The notes: generated by a model from the sequence alone, not told the origin. Shown: positions 37,264 to 47,082, counted from the stretch's first letter. The stretch is DNA of 64,000 nt from Aestuariivivens sediminis (GCF_022662105.1 NZ_JAKMCP010000004.1:221552-285551), one strand, 5' to 3'. Program-made: numbers and translations.

Positions 37264-38474
37264 TTAAAAAAGGATGGAGCAAATTTAGAATAGCTGAAGT
37301 TGCTGATATTATCAGTGGTGGGACACCAAAGACGAATGTTATGGAGTTCTGGGATGGTGATATTAATTGGATTACACCAAAAGATTTAGGTCAACTAGAA
37401 GGAATTTATGCATATGTTACACCAAGGAAAATAACTGAAGCAGGTTTGCAAAAATCTTCTGCTAAGCTATTCCCAGAAAACTCAATTATTTTATCCACTA
37501 GGGCGCCAATAGGTCATCTGGCTATCAATAAGGAACCAATGTCTACCAACCAAGGTTGCCGTGGGATAGTTCCAAGTGAAATGGTGAAGGTTAAGTACTT
37601 GTTTTACTTTTTAAAATCGAACGTAGATTTACTAAACGATTTGGGTACGGGTACTACATTTAGAGAATTATCAACTAGGGCTTTAAGTTCAGTCGAAATC
37701 CCAATCCCACCACTGCAAGAACAACAACAAATCGTTGCTATTTTAGATGAAGCCTTTGAAGCCATAGACCAAGCCAAAGCCAATATTGAGAAAAATATCG
37801 AGAATGCTAAAGAGCTGTTTCAATCTAAGCTTAACCAAATTTTTAGCCAAAAGGGTGAGGGTTGGGAAGAGAAGAAATTAAATCAAATATGTGAGGTTAA
37901 AGATGGCACTCACGATTCACCAAAATATGTTAATGCTGAAAATGGAATACCTTTCGTTACACAGAAGAACATTCTTGATGAAGGTCTTTCATTTGAAAAC
38001 ACAAAATTTATTAGAAAAGAGGACCATGATGATTTTTATAGAAGGTCAAATGTTGCCTTTAATGATATTCTTTTTGCGATGATTGGAGCTAACAGGGGTA
38101 TGGCTTGTATAGTTGATGATGAAAGGGTTTTTAGCATTAAGAACGTAGGCTTAATCAAGACCAATGAAAATTATAGGTCAAAGTTTCTCTTGTATTATTT
38201 GAAAAGCCCACAGGCAAAAGATTATGTTTCTAATAATTCAAGCGGAAGTGCCCAAGGGTTTATTGGTTTAGGAAAATTAAGAGCTTTTCCAGTTCCTTTT
38301 ACCAGCATTGAAAATCAAAATAGAATAGAAATTCAGTTAGATACGCTATTGCAAAAGCTAAATAATGTAGAATCAAATTATATTGAAGAATTGAATTGCT
38401 TAGAAGAACTCAAAAAAGCAATTCTACAAAAAGCCTTTGCTGGGGAGTTAACTAATAAAGCGGTTGCTGTATGA
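37260..38474 (+). CDS. hsdS: Type I restriction specificity subunit HsdS
   Basis: The 404-residue product has two target-recognition domains (about 1-155 and 205-360). Each is followed by a helical spacer, the first being IPPLQEQQQIVAILDEAFEAIDQAK. Each TRD opens with the usual short motif (ISGGTPKT, KDGTHDSP). It determines the DNA sequence recognised by the methylase and nuclease. It is coupled to the ATPase gene before it and the nuclease-like gene after it by 4-nt overlaps. Confidence 0.94.
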   Translation: MIKKGWSKFRIAEVADIISGGTPKTNVMEFWDGDINWITPKDLGQLEGIYAYVTPRKITEAGLQKSSAKLFPENSIILSTRAPIGHLAINKEPMSTNQGCRGIVPSEMVKVKYLFYFLKSNVDLLNDLGTGTTFRELSTRALSSVEIPIPPLQEQQQIVAILDEAFEAIDQAKANIEKNIENAKELFQSKLNQIFSQKGEGWEEKKLNQICEVKDGTHDSPKYVNAENGIPFVTQKNILDEGLSFENTKFIRKEDHDDFYRRSNVAFNDILFAMIGANRGMACIVDDERVFSIKNVGLIKTNENYRSKFLLYYLKSPQAKDYVSNNSSGSAQGFIGLGKLRAFPVPFTSIENQNRIEIQLDTLLQKLNNVESNYIEELNCLEELKKAILQKAFAGELTNKAVAV

Positions 38475-38941
38475 GTACATCATTTAGACATACAGCGGCT
38501 TTTGGTAAAAGAATCGAATTTTATATAGTAGGTTTGATGCTAAAGGAAGGTTTGGATGTTTATTTGCCTTTGGTTGACGATGATGCTATTGATGCTGTAG
38601 TAAAACGACCAGATGGTAGTTATGTAGAGGTTCAGATAAAAGCAAGGTCGAATGACGTTAAATTTGGTTCTGCTGGTTTGTTTGCAGCATTAAAACATGA
38701 GTATAGGCCCAATTATTGGTTTGTATTTTACTCACAGCGTATGGACACCATTTGGATAATGTCTTCTAAAGAATTCATCACTGAATCAAGACAAAATCAA
38801 TCTGGTAAAAACAAAGGAAAAAGAACGGTTTGGTTTAGTGGCAAAAACACTAAATTAAACTTAGAACATGTTAAACCACAATATGAAAAATATGTGGCGG
38901 CAGATTTCAATAGAATATTAGAAGAAAACCCAGATGCTTAA
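38471..38941 (+). CDS. Predicted PD-(D/E)XK nuclease-like protein in the RM operon
   Basis: The 156-residue product shows a helix with Glu16 (GKRIEFYIVGLMLKEG), then Asp41 in DDDAIDAVVK and the ExQxK variant at Glu53 to Lys57 (YVEVQIKARS). This is the order of a PD-(D/E)XK nuclease core. The domain is small, of endonuclease or resolvase-like size, and no DNA-binding extension is seen. It overlaps hsdS by 4 nt and precedes hsdR by 9 nt. Loss of catalysis cannot be excluded. Confidence 0.7.
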   Translation: MSTSFRHTAAFGKRIEFYIVGLMLKEGLDVYLPLVDDDAIDAVVKRPDGSYVEVQIKARSNDVKFGSAGLFAALKHEYRPNYWFVFYSQRMDTIWIMSSKEFITESRQNQSGKNKGKRTVWFSGKNTKLNLEHVKPQYEKYVAADFNRILEENPDA

Positions 38942-38950
38942 TTTTTTATA

Positions 38951-41338
38951 ATGAACGAAGCACAAACCGAATTTCAATATATAGACCCAGCATTGCGTGA
39001 AGCTGGATGGGGCGTTGTGGAAGGGTCTCGTGTATTCAAGCAATTCCCAATAACTAATAAAGAAAAACCTGGTGTGCGTAATTATTCCCAGCTACGTGCA
39101 GATTATGTGCTTATCTATAAAAATAGAAATCTTGCGGTAATTGAGGCTAAGAAGCGAGATGCCTACTACACTGCTGGTTTAGGACAAGCTAAAGATTATG
39201 CAGACCGTTTAAATATACGTTATACCTATGCCACCAACGGGCTTCAAATTTACGGAGTGGATATGGATTATGCGGTTGAAGGTGATGTAAGCAAATATCC
39301 TTCACCAGACGAGCTTTGGGAAATGACCTATCCAGCACCAAAAGAAGATTATAAGGTAGAAATAGCCAACTGGAAGGAGCGTTTATTTGAAGTGCCGTTT
39401 GAGGACCGAGGAGGTACTTGGCAACCTCGGTATTACCAGAATAATGCCATTACGAAGGTGTTAGAAGCTATAGCAGATAAAAAGGATAGAATCTTATTAA
39501 CTCTGGCCACGGGCACGGGAAAAACAGCGATATCTTTCCAAATTGCTTGGAAGTTGTTTCATGCCAAATGGAATATCAGGCGTGATGGCCAACGAAGTCC
39601 TAGAATCTTATTCTTAGCTGATAGAAACATATTAGCAGACCAGGCTTTTAATGCTTTCAATGCCTTCGAGGAAAATGCTTTGGTGCGCATTGCTCCAGAT
39701 GAGATTAGAAAACGTGGAAAGGTTCCAAAAAATGGCAATATTTTCTTTACCATTTTCCAGACCTTTATGTCTGGTCCAAATGATTCCCCAAACTTCGGTG
39801 AGTATCCAAAAGACTTTTTCGACTTCATTATAATTGATGAGTGCCATCGTGGTGGAGCTAATGATGAAAGTTCTTGGAGGGCTATAATGGAATATTTTAA
39901 ACCAGCGGTTCAATTAGGCCTTACAGCGACTCCAAAACGAGATGTTAATGGCGATACTTATAAATACTTTGGAGACCCAGTGTATATCTATTCCCTTAAA
40001 GAAGGTATTAACGATGGATTCTTAACACCATTCAAGGTAAAAGAAATATCAACTACTATTGACGAATATGAGTATACCGAGGATGATGATGTGGAAACTG
40101 GAGAGGTTGAGGTTGGGCGTACATATAAGGAGGAAGATTTCAATCGCATCATTGAAATTAAGGCTCGTGAAGAGTATAGGGTAAAGACCTTTATGAATAT
40201 CATTAATCAGAGTCAAAAATCATTGGTGTTCTGTGCTACCCAAGTTCATGCGGCAGCCATTAGGGATTTAATCAATCAATATGCAGATAGTAAAAATCCA
40301 AACTATTGCCATCGTGTCACCGCTGATGATAGCAAAATAGGAGAAAAACACCTACGTGATTTTCAGGATAACGAAAAGAGCATTCCAACCATATTAACTA
40401 CTTCTAGGAAGTTAAGTACGGGAGTGGATGCACCTGAGATAAGAAACATTGTATTATTAAGACCAGTAAAATCGATGGTGGAGTTCAAACAAATAGTAGG
40501 TCGAGGCACTCGCTTGTTTGATGGTAAGGAGTATTTTACGGTTTATGATTTTGTTAATGCCCATGACCATTTTAAAGACCCCGAATGGGATGGAGAGCCA
40601 TTGGAACCAGAACCATACGGCAATGGTGAAAGGAAAAAAAGAAATTGCAAAAAATGCGGTCAGCCAAAACCATGTCAATGTATAGAAGAACCAGAACCAA
40701 CATGTGAAGTTTGCAACAACGACCCATGTGTTTGTGATGAGCCTCCAAAGAAGATGATAAAGGTTAAGCTGGCGGATAACAAGGTCAGAGAAATTGACAG
40801 CATGATTAAGACTTCCTTTTATAATCCAGTAACTGGTGCTCCAATGTCTGCTCAAGAATTCCTAGACCAGTTGTTTGGAGATTTACCAGCTCTCTTTCAA
40901 AGTGAAGACGAACTCCGAAAGCTCTGGAGCTTACCGTCAACCAGAAAAAAGCTATTGGAAGAGCTAAACGAAAAAGGTTATACGCATGCGCAGCTTGAAG
41001 ATTTACGTAAACTGGTTCATGGAGAAGATAGTGACCTGTATGATGTACTAAATTATGTGGCGTATCATAAAGATTTGGTGCCAAGATTGGACCGAGCAGA
41101 CAAAGCAAAGATTAAGCTCGGAGATTACAACCAGAAGCAGCAAGAGTTTCTCAACTTCGTACTTGAACAATACGTAAAGGAAGGGGTGGATGAATTAGAT
41201 GATGCGAAGCTTCCCGACCTTTTAGAACTTAAATATAAAGCCATCACCGATGCTAAGCGTGAGCTTGGTGATATCAAATCTATAAGGGATACCTTTATTG
41301 GGTTCCAAGGACACCTGTATGGTGGAGAGGCGAGTTAA
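38951..41338 (+). CDS. hsdR: Type I restriction subunit HsdR (EcoAI-like)
   Basis: The 795-residue product has an N-terminal nuclease domain (Asp51 and the EAK at 65-67 in AVIEAKKRD). The superfamily 2 helicase core has LATGTGKTA near 186, DECH near 296, LTATPKR, and motif VI QIVGRGTRLFDG. A Cys-rich linker (CKKCGQPKPCQC, CEVCNNDPCVC) follows, which looks like paired zinc knuckles. It translocates and cuts unmethylated DNA with HsdM and HsdS. The gene is complete. Confidence 0.95.
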   Translation: MNEAQTEFQYIDPALREAGWGVVEGSRVFKQFPITNKEKPGVRNYSQLRADYVLIYKNRNLAVIEAKKRDAYYTAGLGQAKDYADRLNIRYTYATNGLQIYGVDMDYAVEGDVSKYPSPDELWEMTYPAPKEDYKVEIANWKERLFEVPFEDRGGTWQPRYYQNNAITKVLEAIADKKDRILLTLATGTGKTAISFQIAWKLFHAKWNIRRDGQRSPRILFLADRNILADQAFNAFNAFEENALVRIAPDEIRKRGKVPKNGNIFFTIFQTFMSGPNDSPNFGEYPKDFFDFIIIDECHRGGANDESSWRAIMEYFKPAVQLGLTATPKRDVNGDTYKYFGDPVYIYSLKEGINDGFLTPFKVKEISTTIDEYEYTEDDDVETGEVEVGRTYKEEDFNRIIEIKAREEYRVKTFMNIINQSQKSLVFCATQVHAAAIRDLINQYADSKNPNYCHRVTADDSKIGEKHLRDFQDNEKSIPTILTTSRKLSTGVDAPEIRNIVLLRPVKSMVEFKQIVGRGTRLFDGKEYFTVYDFVNAHDHFKDPEWDGEPLEPEPYGNGERKKRNCKKCGQPKPCQCIEEPEPTCEVCNNDPCVCDEPPKKMIKVKLADNKVREIDSMIKTSFYNPVTGAPMSAQEFLDQLFGDLPALFQSEDELRKLWSLPSTRKKLLEELNEKGYTHAQLEDLRKLVHGEDSDLYDVLNYVAYHKDLVPRLDRADKAKIKLGDYNQKQQEFLNFVLEQYVKEGVDELDDAKLPDLLELKYKAITDAKRELGDIKSIRDTFIGFQGHLYGGEAS

Positions 41339-41359
41339 TAATAATTAAAAACTTAGAAT

Positions 41360-41641
41360 ATGAGATTCGGAAATTGGGAAGTAACGGAACGTGGAGTAAT
41401 TGGTCATAACGAGATGAGGCGTTATGAAATTATTAAAGAAGACTTTGCTCTATTAATCGGTAATGAATATATTGATAAATTAGTTCTTATTGCTGAAAAG
41501 GATAATGCTACACAAGAAGAAATTTTTAATTTAAACATGGCATATATCTACGCTTTGGGCAAGTTTGGAGTAGAAAAAATAACCGAAACGCACATGTTAA
41601 ATACGACTCAAAAACAGCTTGAATTGCTTGCTGACAGGTAG
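41360..41641 (+). CDS. Small protein at the end of the RM operon
   Basis: The 93-residue product (MRFGNWEVTERGVIGHNE...) is acidic and helical without signal peptide or membrane segment. It begins 21 nt after hsdR and ends before a strong terminator, so it closes the operon. No family is recognised. Cotranscription suggests a link to the RM system, but it could also be unrelated. Confidence 0.6.
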   Translation: MRFGNWEVTERGVIGHNEMRRYEIIKEDFALLIGNEYIDKLVLIAEKDNATQEEIFNLNMAYIYALGKFGVEKITETHMLNTTQKQLELLADR

Positions 41642-41691
41642 AATATTAATCTTAAACGACAAGCATTAGCTATTAGACTTTCAACCGACAG

Positions 41692-41721
41692 AAAACGCCA
41701 CCAGGATCCTGGTGGCGTTTT
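41692..41721 (+). terminator. Perfect-palindrome terminator of the RM operon
   Basis: AAAACGCCACCAGGA at 41692-41706 is followed directly by its exact complement at 41707-41721 and a T-rich tail. The stem is unusually strong for the region. Confidence 0.85.
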
Positions 41722-42141
41722 TATTTATTTATATTTTGATATTAAAATGAAGTGTTGAGAGATTTACACCGTAACGACAACCAAAGTTCATGGTTAGCCA
41801 TTGGGTCCGACCCGTCCGTCAACTTTTTTATAATTTTTTTCTCATTCTCATTTCCTCCCTTTTGCACTATCCATCAGTGATTTGATGATGTTATTGGACG
41901 TTGCTAACGTATTCTCCGTCCTCTATGAGTAACATTTGTCAACTTTTTGCCTATCGGAGTGATATTTATTTAGAAAGGAGATTTTCACTTCCAAAATTAT
42001 TACGACAAATGTCGCCATAAAATAATCTTGAAAATATCTCTAAAAGACTTGATTTTATTGACTTATGTCGTATGGTTAAGATGATAACTACAAGAATTCT
42101 TGTATTGGGTCATTGCGCCCTAAAGTAAAATTAGAATTGAT
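41722..42141. other. Intergenic stretch before the HUH-like gene
   Basis: No gene is seen. It contains GTCAACTTTTT twice (41818 and 41937) and a short hairpin CGACA/TGTCG near 42003. As the upstream flank of a Rep-like gene it could hold an origin, but there are no clear iterons. Confidence 0.4.
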
Positions 42142-42846
42142 ATGAAATTAAAGAACTGGTATACTGCCAAAGAATTTAGCGATATCTGCAAGATATCAAC
42201 ACGAACCTTAGAGAGAAGACGTGATAAGCTATTAAATGAATACCCCTACCTTGATTGGTTTAAGATGAAGAGCAAACCGTATAAGTACAGTTTTAAGATG
42301 ATGTCTGAGTTTACGTCACCACAACTATTTGAACTGATTCAGCGTAATAGAAGCTTGTCCAATACTATTGAATGTATGCAACGCTACGATACATTAGAAC
42401 ATCATCTATCTTTTCTGAGCTGGGAATTTTTCAGCACAATTACCTATAAAAATCCCAAAGACAAAGAAGAGTGCCGTATTCTAATGAATGAACTTTATGA
42501 AGAAATAGAATCCAGAAGTTCTGGTGATACTAGAATGTTCTACACAACCGAGAATTTTTCCGTTAGCAATGGGAACCATAATCACTTCGTCCTCAAGTCT
42601 GATATGAAACTCTATCAAATTAGAGATTTGATGAAAGAACTGGAGTCAGTCGGCATCATTGATATTCAACGATATGATATGGAATTGGCGGCCATATTCT
42701 ACATATGCAAAGAAGTAAAAAATAATCAGAATGGATTGTATTGGGACCTACTAGGCAATAACTTAGAGGAAGATGGTGAACTAATTAAAAAATATAAAAA
42801 ATGCAATCAATTTATAACAACCAAGGCAAAACAGTTGGTTGGTTAA
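42142..42846 (+). CDS. Putative HUH-type Rep-like protein with N-terminal HTH
   Basis: The 234-residue product starts with a helix-turn-helix-like segment (YTAKEFSDICKISTRTLERRR). An HUH-endonuclease-like order follows: hydrophobic motif FFSTITYK at 96-103, His-x-His at 146-148 in NHNHFVLK, and a Tyr-containing helix FYICKEVKNN at 186-195. These are the motifs of rolling-circle Rep proteins. If active, Tyr187 would attack DNA. The gene overlaps the next by 46 nt. The assignment rests on motifs alone. Confidence 0.5.
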   Translation: MKLKNWYTAKEFSDICKISTRTLERRRDKLLNEYPYLDWFKMKSKPYKYSFKMMSEFTSPQLFELIQRNRSLSNTIECMQRYDTLEHHLSFLSWEFFSTITYKNPKDKEECRILMNELYEEIESRSSGDTRMFYTTENFSVSNGNHNHFVLKSDMKLYQIRDLMKELESVGIIDIQRYDMELAAIFYICKEVKNNQNGLYWDLLGNNLEEDGELIKKYKKCNQFITTKAKQLVG

Positions 42847-43151
42847 GCTTCCGAGACCTATATGACCTTTCTGGGACCTATATCGGTTTCATCAAAGGTC
42901 ATGGGGTCTATAATATGAAATCTAAGTACTGCGGCACTCTTAGACAGAGTGCGTTTAGGGATAGGGAAGGTCTGGTCGTGGCGTTTATGAAAGGGGCCAA
43001 GAACACTCCAGTTCTGCCATCTCTCAAACCTTCACCATCTGAGCCACCAAAGAAATCAAAACCGAGCCTGAAACCAACTGTAACACCACCGCCACGAAAG
43101 TCAGATAGGCTTCAATGGTCTAAGATTGATTGGGATAGATTTATCTCCTAA
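42801..43151 (+). CDS. Protein with a 4-fold beta-flower-like domain
   Basis: The 116-residue product begins with four short aromatic-glycine repeats (GWLSFRDLYDLSGTYIGFIKG, then GVYNM, CGTLRQSAFRDREGLVVAFM) that resemble the beta-flower fold. A Pro/Lys/Ser-rich linker and a short C-terminal piece (LQWSKIDWDRFIS) follow. Its start lies inside the end of the HUH-like gene in another frame, so it is translationally linked. Role unknown. The start could be one of the later in-frame codons. Confidence 0.55.
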   Translation: MQSIYNNQGKTVGWLSFRDLYDLSGTYIGFIKGHGVYNMKSKYCGTLRQSAFRDREGLVVAFMKGAKNTPVLPSLKPSPSEPPKKSKPSLKPTVTPPPRKSDRLQWSKIDWDRFIS

Positions 43152-43228
43152 CACCTGGAAAACCAGGAATTTATGAGGTTGTGGCATGTAATTATCGTAT
43201 CTTGTTGTAAACAATAAATCTAATAATT

Positions 43229-43480
43229 ATGCCAACGCAAGCAGAAAGAGAAGCCCAATTTATCTGGCGACCAAATGATAACAGTTCCACGACCCTTACC
43301 AGGTATTCACAAGAAGCACGTCACTGGGTCAAAGCAGTAAATGAAGCGCAGCGTGAATCTAATAGACCATCATTTCAAGATACCATAGGAGTAATTGGTT
43401 TGTTGTTATCACTGGGATTCAATCTTATTTGGTTGCTAGGATATCTTCTTGTGAAGTTCTTCAAGTGGGTCAGTAAATAA
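43229..43480 (+). CDS. Small membrane protein of the plasmid-like module
   Basis: The 83-residue product has a polar N-terminal half and a C-terminal transmembrane helix (VIGLLLSLGFNLIWLLGYLLV, about residues 55-75) ending in basic residues. No family is recognised. Position between the beta-flower gene and the resolvase suggests it belongs to the same mobile module. Confidence 0.6.
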   Translation: MPTQAEREAQFIWRPNDNSSTTLTRYSQEARHWVKAVNEAQRESNRPSFQDTIGVIGLLLSLGFNLIWLLGYLLVKFFKWVSK

Positions 43481-43593
43481 TATTGAGCTAATAAATTTTC
43501 TAATTAGACCGTTACCGTTGTTGTTTGTGTTAAAATTAGACTATACTCAAAAAATGTCACATTAATCTTCATTATAACGCAATAAAATACCAG

Positions 43594-43641
43594 GTAATGT
43601 ATTAAAATAATTGTGAGTCTAAAAATAATACATTATCTTTG
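43594..43641 (+). promoter_or_regulatory. Resolvase promoter with flanking inverted repeat
   Basis: TAATGTATTA at 43595-43604 is repeated inverted as TAATACATTA at 43627-43636. The right arm overlaps a -7 element TATCTTTG at 43634-43641, 19 bp before the resolvase ATG. It could be a resolvase binding (res) site or a self-repression operator. Confidence 0.5.
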
Positions 43642-43660
43642 ATGATATAAGTTTAAGACC

Positions 43661-44290
43661 ATGTATTATTTTTATTCAAGAGTTTCAACGGTATCGCAGA
43701 ACACCAGCAGACAGGTTTCAAATTTCAAACAGCATACAGGATTCAATCCTGAAAATTTATATGTAGATAAGATTCAAGGTAACGTTCCGTTTCTTGAGCG
43801 TCCTGAAGCGTCTAAGCTTTTTGATAGTGTTACCGAGAACCGTGACGGAAGACCAACAATAGTTGTTGATAGTATTGATAGATTGGGACGGAATCTCATT
43901 GATATTTTGAGGACTATTGAGCGATTTACAGCTAATGGCGTTAACCTGAAGTCTATTAAGGAAGGATTTGAGACCTTGACCAAGGATGGTAAAGAAAATC
44001 CAACTGCCAAGATTGTGGTATCATTAATGGGGTCCATTGCAGAGATGCAACGTAACATAATTAAAGAGCGCACCGCTGAAGGAATTCAAATTGCCCGTGC
44101 CTCTGGAAAATTTAGAGGACGTAAGCTTGGCTCTGTTCAATCAACTTCAAGGCTCTTAGAACGTCACCCCGTTATCGTTAAAAAGCTAAATAAAGGGCTT
44201 ACAGTTAGAGAAGTGGCTGAAATCACTGGTAAGTCCACAACAACCGTGTTGAAGGTCAGAAAAGTGCTAAAAAGAAATACTGAAATATAA
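43661..44290 (+). CDS. Small serine recombinase (resolvase/invertase)
   Basis: The 209-residue product has the resolvase catalytic domain with YSRVSTVSQ (nucleophile Ser9) and DRLGRN, the long E helix, and a C-terminal Hin-type helix-turn-helix (LTVREVAEITGKSTTTVLKVRK). It probably resolves dimers or inverts DNA of the plasmid-like module. Length is normal. Confidence 0.92.
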   Translation: MYYFYSRVSTVSQNTSRQVSNFKQHTGFNPENLYVDKIQGNVPFLERPEASKLFDSVTENRDGRPTIVVDSIDRLGRNLIDILRTIERFTANGVNLKSIKEGFETLTKDGKENPTAKIVVSLMGSIAEMQRNIIKERTAEGIQIARASGKFRGRKLGSVQSTSRLLERHPVIVKKLNKGLTVREVAEITGKSTTTVLKVRKVLKRNTEI

Positions 44291-44365
44291 ATGGCCATGC
44301 TTTTACAAGTACAATAATAATTATAATTGTAGATAAATTGCATTTTAGTAACTTTGAAATAACTT

Positions 44366-44683
44366 ATGAAAGGAATAGCAATAATATTATCGCTGATAGT
44401 TCTTGTTTTAACAATAATACCTTGTTCTGACGGAAATAATACCGAAGACCAATACCGAGACGAAATAAGCACTAATCACAATCACCAAAATGATAGTGAT
44501 GATACTTGTGCTTTAACTTGCATTTGTAATTGTTGTGGTACAGTTATTACATACCAACCTCTTGCAACTTTCAATTTAGGTTTAAAAAACCAAATTTTAA
44601 GAGAAATGGTATCTGTTCATATATCAATCTATAGATTTAATTTTCAATACAATATCTGGCAACCGCCACAATTGATTAGCTAA
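44366..44683 (+). CDS. DUF6660-family Cys-rich protein
   Basis: The 105-residue product has a hydrophobic N-terminus ending near Cys20 (VLVLTIIPCSDG), a His/Asp-rich stretch (TNHNHQNDSDD), and a Cys cluster (CALTCICNCCG). These features match DUF6660 proteins that sit before TonB receptors in Bacteroidota. Metal sensing or binding, perhaps copper, is suggested by the residues. It is exported or membrane-anchored. It lies 52 nt before the receptor gene. Confidence 0.78.
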   Translation: MKGIAIILSLIVLVLTIIPCSDGNNTEDQYRDEISTNHNHQNDSDDTCALTCICNCCGTVITYQPLATFNLGLKNQILREMVSVHISIYRFNFQYNIWQPPQLIS

Positions 44684-44735
44684 TAAAAGAAGAAAATTTC
44701 AAAGAATTATTTAGTTAATCAATTATATATTTTCA

Positions 44736-46919
44736 ATGAATAAATACATTTTGAGCGTAATGCTCACAATTACAATGTGCTTTTATGCAAAAGCACAAAT
44801 ATCTGATATACAAATACAAGTGGTTTCAGCATCTGAAAGTGAACCTTTAATAGGAGCGACAGTCTATTTTGAAGCATTAGGAAGAGGAGCAGTAACCGAT
44901 TTTGATGGAACTGTGACCTTTACCGAAATTCCAGATGGACGACATTATGTCGTCATTTCATATTTGGGTTTTGAAACCTTAAAAACATTTATTCAAATTC
45001 CAAGTAGTTCGGCCATGATTATCAAATTACAAAGTGTAGAAAACGAATTGGATGAAGTTGTAATACAATCATCAAGAAGCACTCGAACCGTTAAGAAAAT
45101 CCCAACAAGAATAGAATTTATTGGAGTAGAGGAATTGAGCGAAAAAGCAATGATGAACCCAACCAATATTTCTATGGTACTTCGTGAAAGTACTGGAATA
45201 CAAATGCAACAAACTTCATTGAGTAGTGGTAATACAAACATTAGAATACAAGGTCTTGATGGGCGTTATACGCAACTTTTAAGAGACGGATTCCCGCTTT
45301 ATGGAGGTTTTTCGAGTGGTTTAAGTATTCTGCAAATTCCTCCTTTGGATTTGAAACAATTTGAAATTATCAAAGGAAGTGCCTCAACATTGTATGGTGG
45401 TGGAGCGATTGCAGGACTAGTAAATATGGTATCAAAAACACCAAATGAAGAACCAGCTTTGGATATCATGTTAACCCAAACACATGCATTGGGAAGTACA
45501 GCAAATGTATTCTACAGTGAAAGAAAAGAAAAATTTGGTGTTTCTCTTTATGGTTCTGGCCACTATCAAAAAGCTTATGACCCAGAAGATGATGGATTTA
45601 GCAATCTGCCTAAAACTAAATCCATTTCTATTAACCCAAAACTATTTTATTATCCATCTGAAAAAACCACGATTTGGATTGGTTTAAACGGAACCTATGA
45701 CGACAGAATTGGTGGAGATATTACAAAAATTGAAAATGGTGAAAATGGAATGCACCAATATACAGAAGAGAATATATCAAAAAGAATCAGTAGTCAAGCC
45801 TTTTATAAAACGGAAATAAATTCCATAAGCTCTTTGAACATTAAGAATAGCATTTCTTTTTTCGATAGAAATCTAACGATTTCAGATTTCCTTTTTGATG
45901 GTACACAAACAAATACATTTACAGAAGTTACTTATCAAAAAGAATCTTCAAAAGCAGATTGGCTTTTTGGGGCCAACCTATATACGTCAAAATTTGATGA
46001 AAGTGATAATGCCATTCTCCAACGTGACCAAAAAGATGTAACCTTTGGTGCATTTATTAATAATATTTATGACATTTCAGATAAATGGATTTTAGAAACA
46101 GGATTAAGAGTTGATTATAATAATGACTTTGGCTTTTTTCCACTTCCAAGAATTTCACTACTTTATAAAAACGATAAAGGGTTTTCCAGTAGAATAGGTG
46201 GTGGTTGGGGATATAAAATCCCTGATATTTTTACAGAAGAAGCAGAATACATAAACTTTGAAAATGTGCTTCCAATAGATAAGGAAACCACAAACGCTGA
46301 ACGCTCTTTTGGAGTTAATTTTGACATAAATTATCAAACACGATTATTTGAGAATATTGGATTTACAATCAATCAATTGTTCTATGTCACAGCTATTGAC
46401 AATGCACTTTTGTTAAACTCCACGAATAATGGGCTATATAAATTTGAAAACGCCACAGACAAAATTTTAAGCAAGGGAGCGGAAACCAATATTAAGTTTA
46501 CATACAAAGATTTCAGGTGGTTCTTAAATTACGCCTTCATCGACACACGATTGAACTATTTAGTAGGTAACCCCCAAAAGCCTCTGACTGCAAAACACAA
46601 TGCTGGAAGTGTGCTGATGTACGAATCTGAAAAATGGCGAATAGGATATGAAACATTTTATACAGGAACACAATTTTTATCGAACGGTACCGAAACCACC
46701 GACTTCGTAACAATGGGATTGCTTTTACTAAGAAACTTTAAATTTGGGAGTGCTTTCGTTAATTTTGAAAATTTTACGGACAGAAGACAAAGTAGGTTTT
46801 CTCCATTGGTTTTACCGCCTCACGAAAATCCTGAATTTCCAGAGATATATGCTCCAACGGATGGTTTTATTTTTAGCCTAGGTGTTATTATAAGACCTTT
46901 TGGGAACGAACAGCAATAG
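44736..46919 (+). CDS. TonB-dependent receptor with carboxypeptidase-like N-domain
   Basis: The 727-residue product has a signal peptide (residues 1-20) and a CarboxypepD-regulatory domain at about 22-105 (GATVYFEALGRGAVTDFDG). A plug (IRIQGLDGRYTQLLRDG, GSASTLYGGGAIAGLVNM) and a 22-strand barrel ending with a terminal strand follow. It imports a ligand through the outer membrane with TonB energy. Pairing with a His- and Cys-rich DUF6660 protein suggests a metal or metal complex, but the substrate is inferred. Confidence 0.9.
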   Translation: MNKYILSVMLTITMCFYAKAQISDIQIQVVSASESEPLIGATVYFEALGRGAVTDFDGTVTFTEIPDGRHYVVISYLGFETLKTFIQIPSSSAMIIKLQSVENELDEVVIQSSRSTRTVKKIPTRIEFIGVEELSEKAMMNPTNISMVLRESTGIQMQQTSLSSGNTNIRIQGLDGRYTQLLRDGFPLYGGFSSGLSILQIPPLDLKQFEIIKGSASTLYGGGAIAGLVNMVSKTPNEEPALDIMLTQTHALGSTANVFYSERKEKFGVSLYGSGHYQKAYDPEDDGFSNLPKTKSISINPKLFYYPSEKTTIWIGLNGTYDDRIGGDITKIENGENGMHQYTEENISKRISSQAFYKTEINSISSLNIKNSISFFDRNLTISDFLFDGTQTNTFTEVTYQKESSKADWLFGANLYTSKFDESDNAILQRDQKDVTFGAFINNIYDISDKWILETGLRVDYNNDFGFFPLPRISLLYKNDKGFSSRIGGGWGYKIPDIFTEEAEYINFENVLPIDKETTNAERSFGVNFDINYQTRLFENIGFTINQLFYVTAIDNALLLNSTNNGLYKFENATDKILSKGAETNIKFTYKDFRWFLNYAFIDTRLNYLVGNPQKPLTAKHNAGSVLMYESEKWRIGYETFYTGTQFLSNGTETTDFVTMGLLLLRNFKFGSAFVNFENFTDRRQSRFSPLVLPPHENPEFPEIYAPTDGFIFSLGVIIRPFGNEQQ

Positions 46920-47082
46920 AAGAATATAATGCCAACACCAAAAACCTAATGACAAAAGCACTTAGTATGATAATAGCTATAATCCATTACTAATTAAATA
47001 ATTCTATATATGCGGTATATTATATTAATAGTATTTATTACCCCTACATTGTTTACTTTCACAGAAAACGGTTTAATTGCTC

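Noticed and set aside
34163..43520. Scattered ACCGTTAC-like motifs at about 34165, 41768 and 43505
   Set aside because: Copies differ in sequence and spacing and are too short to distinguish from chance.
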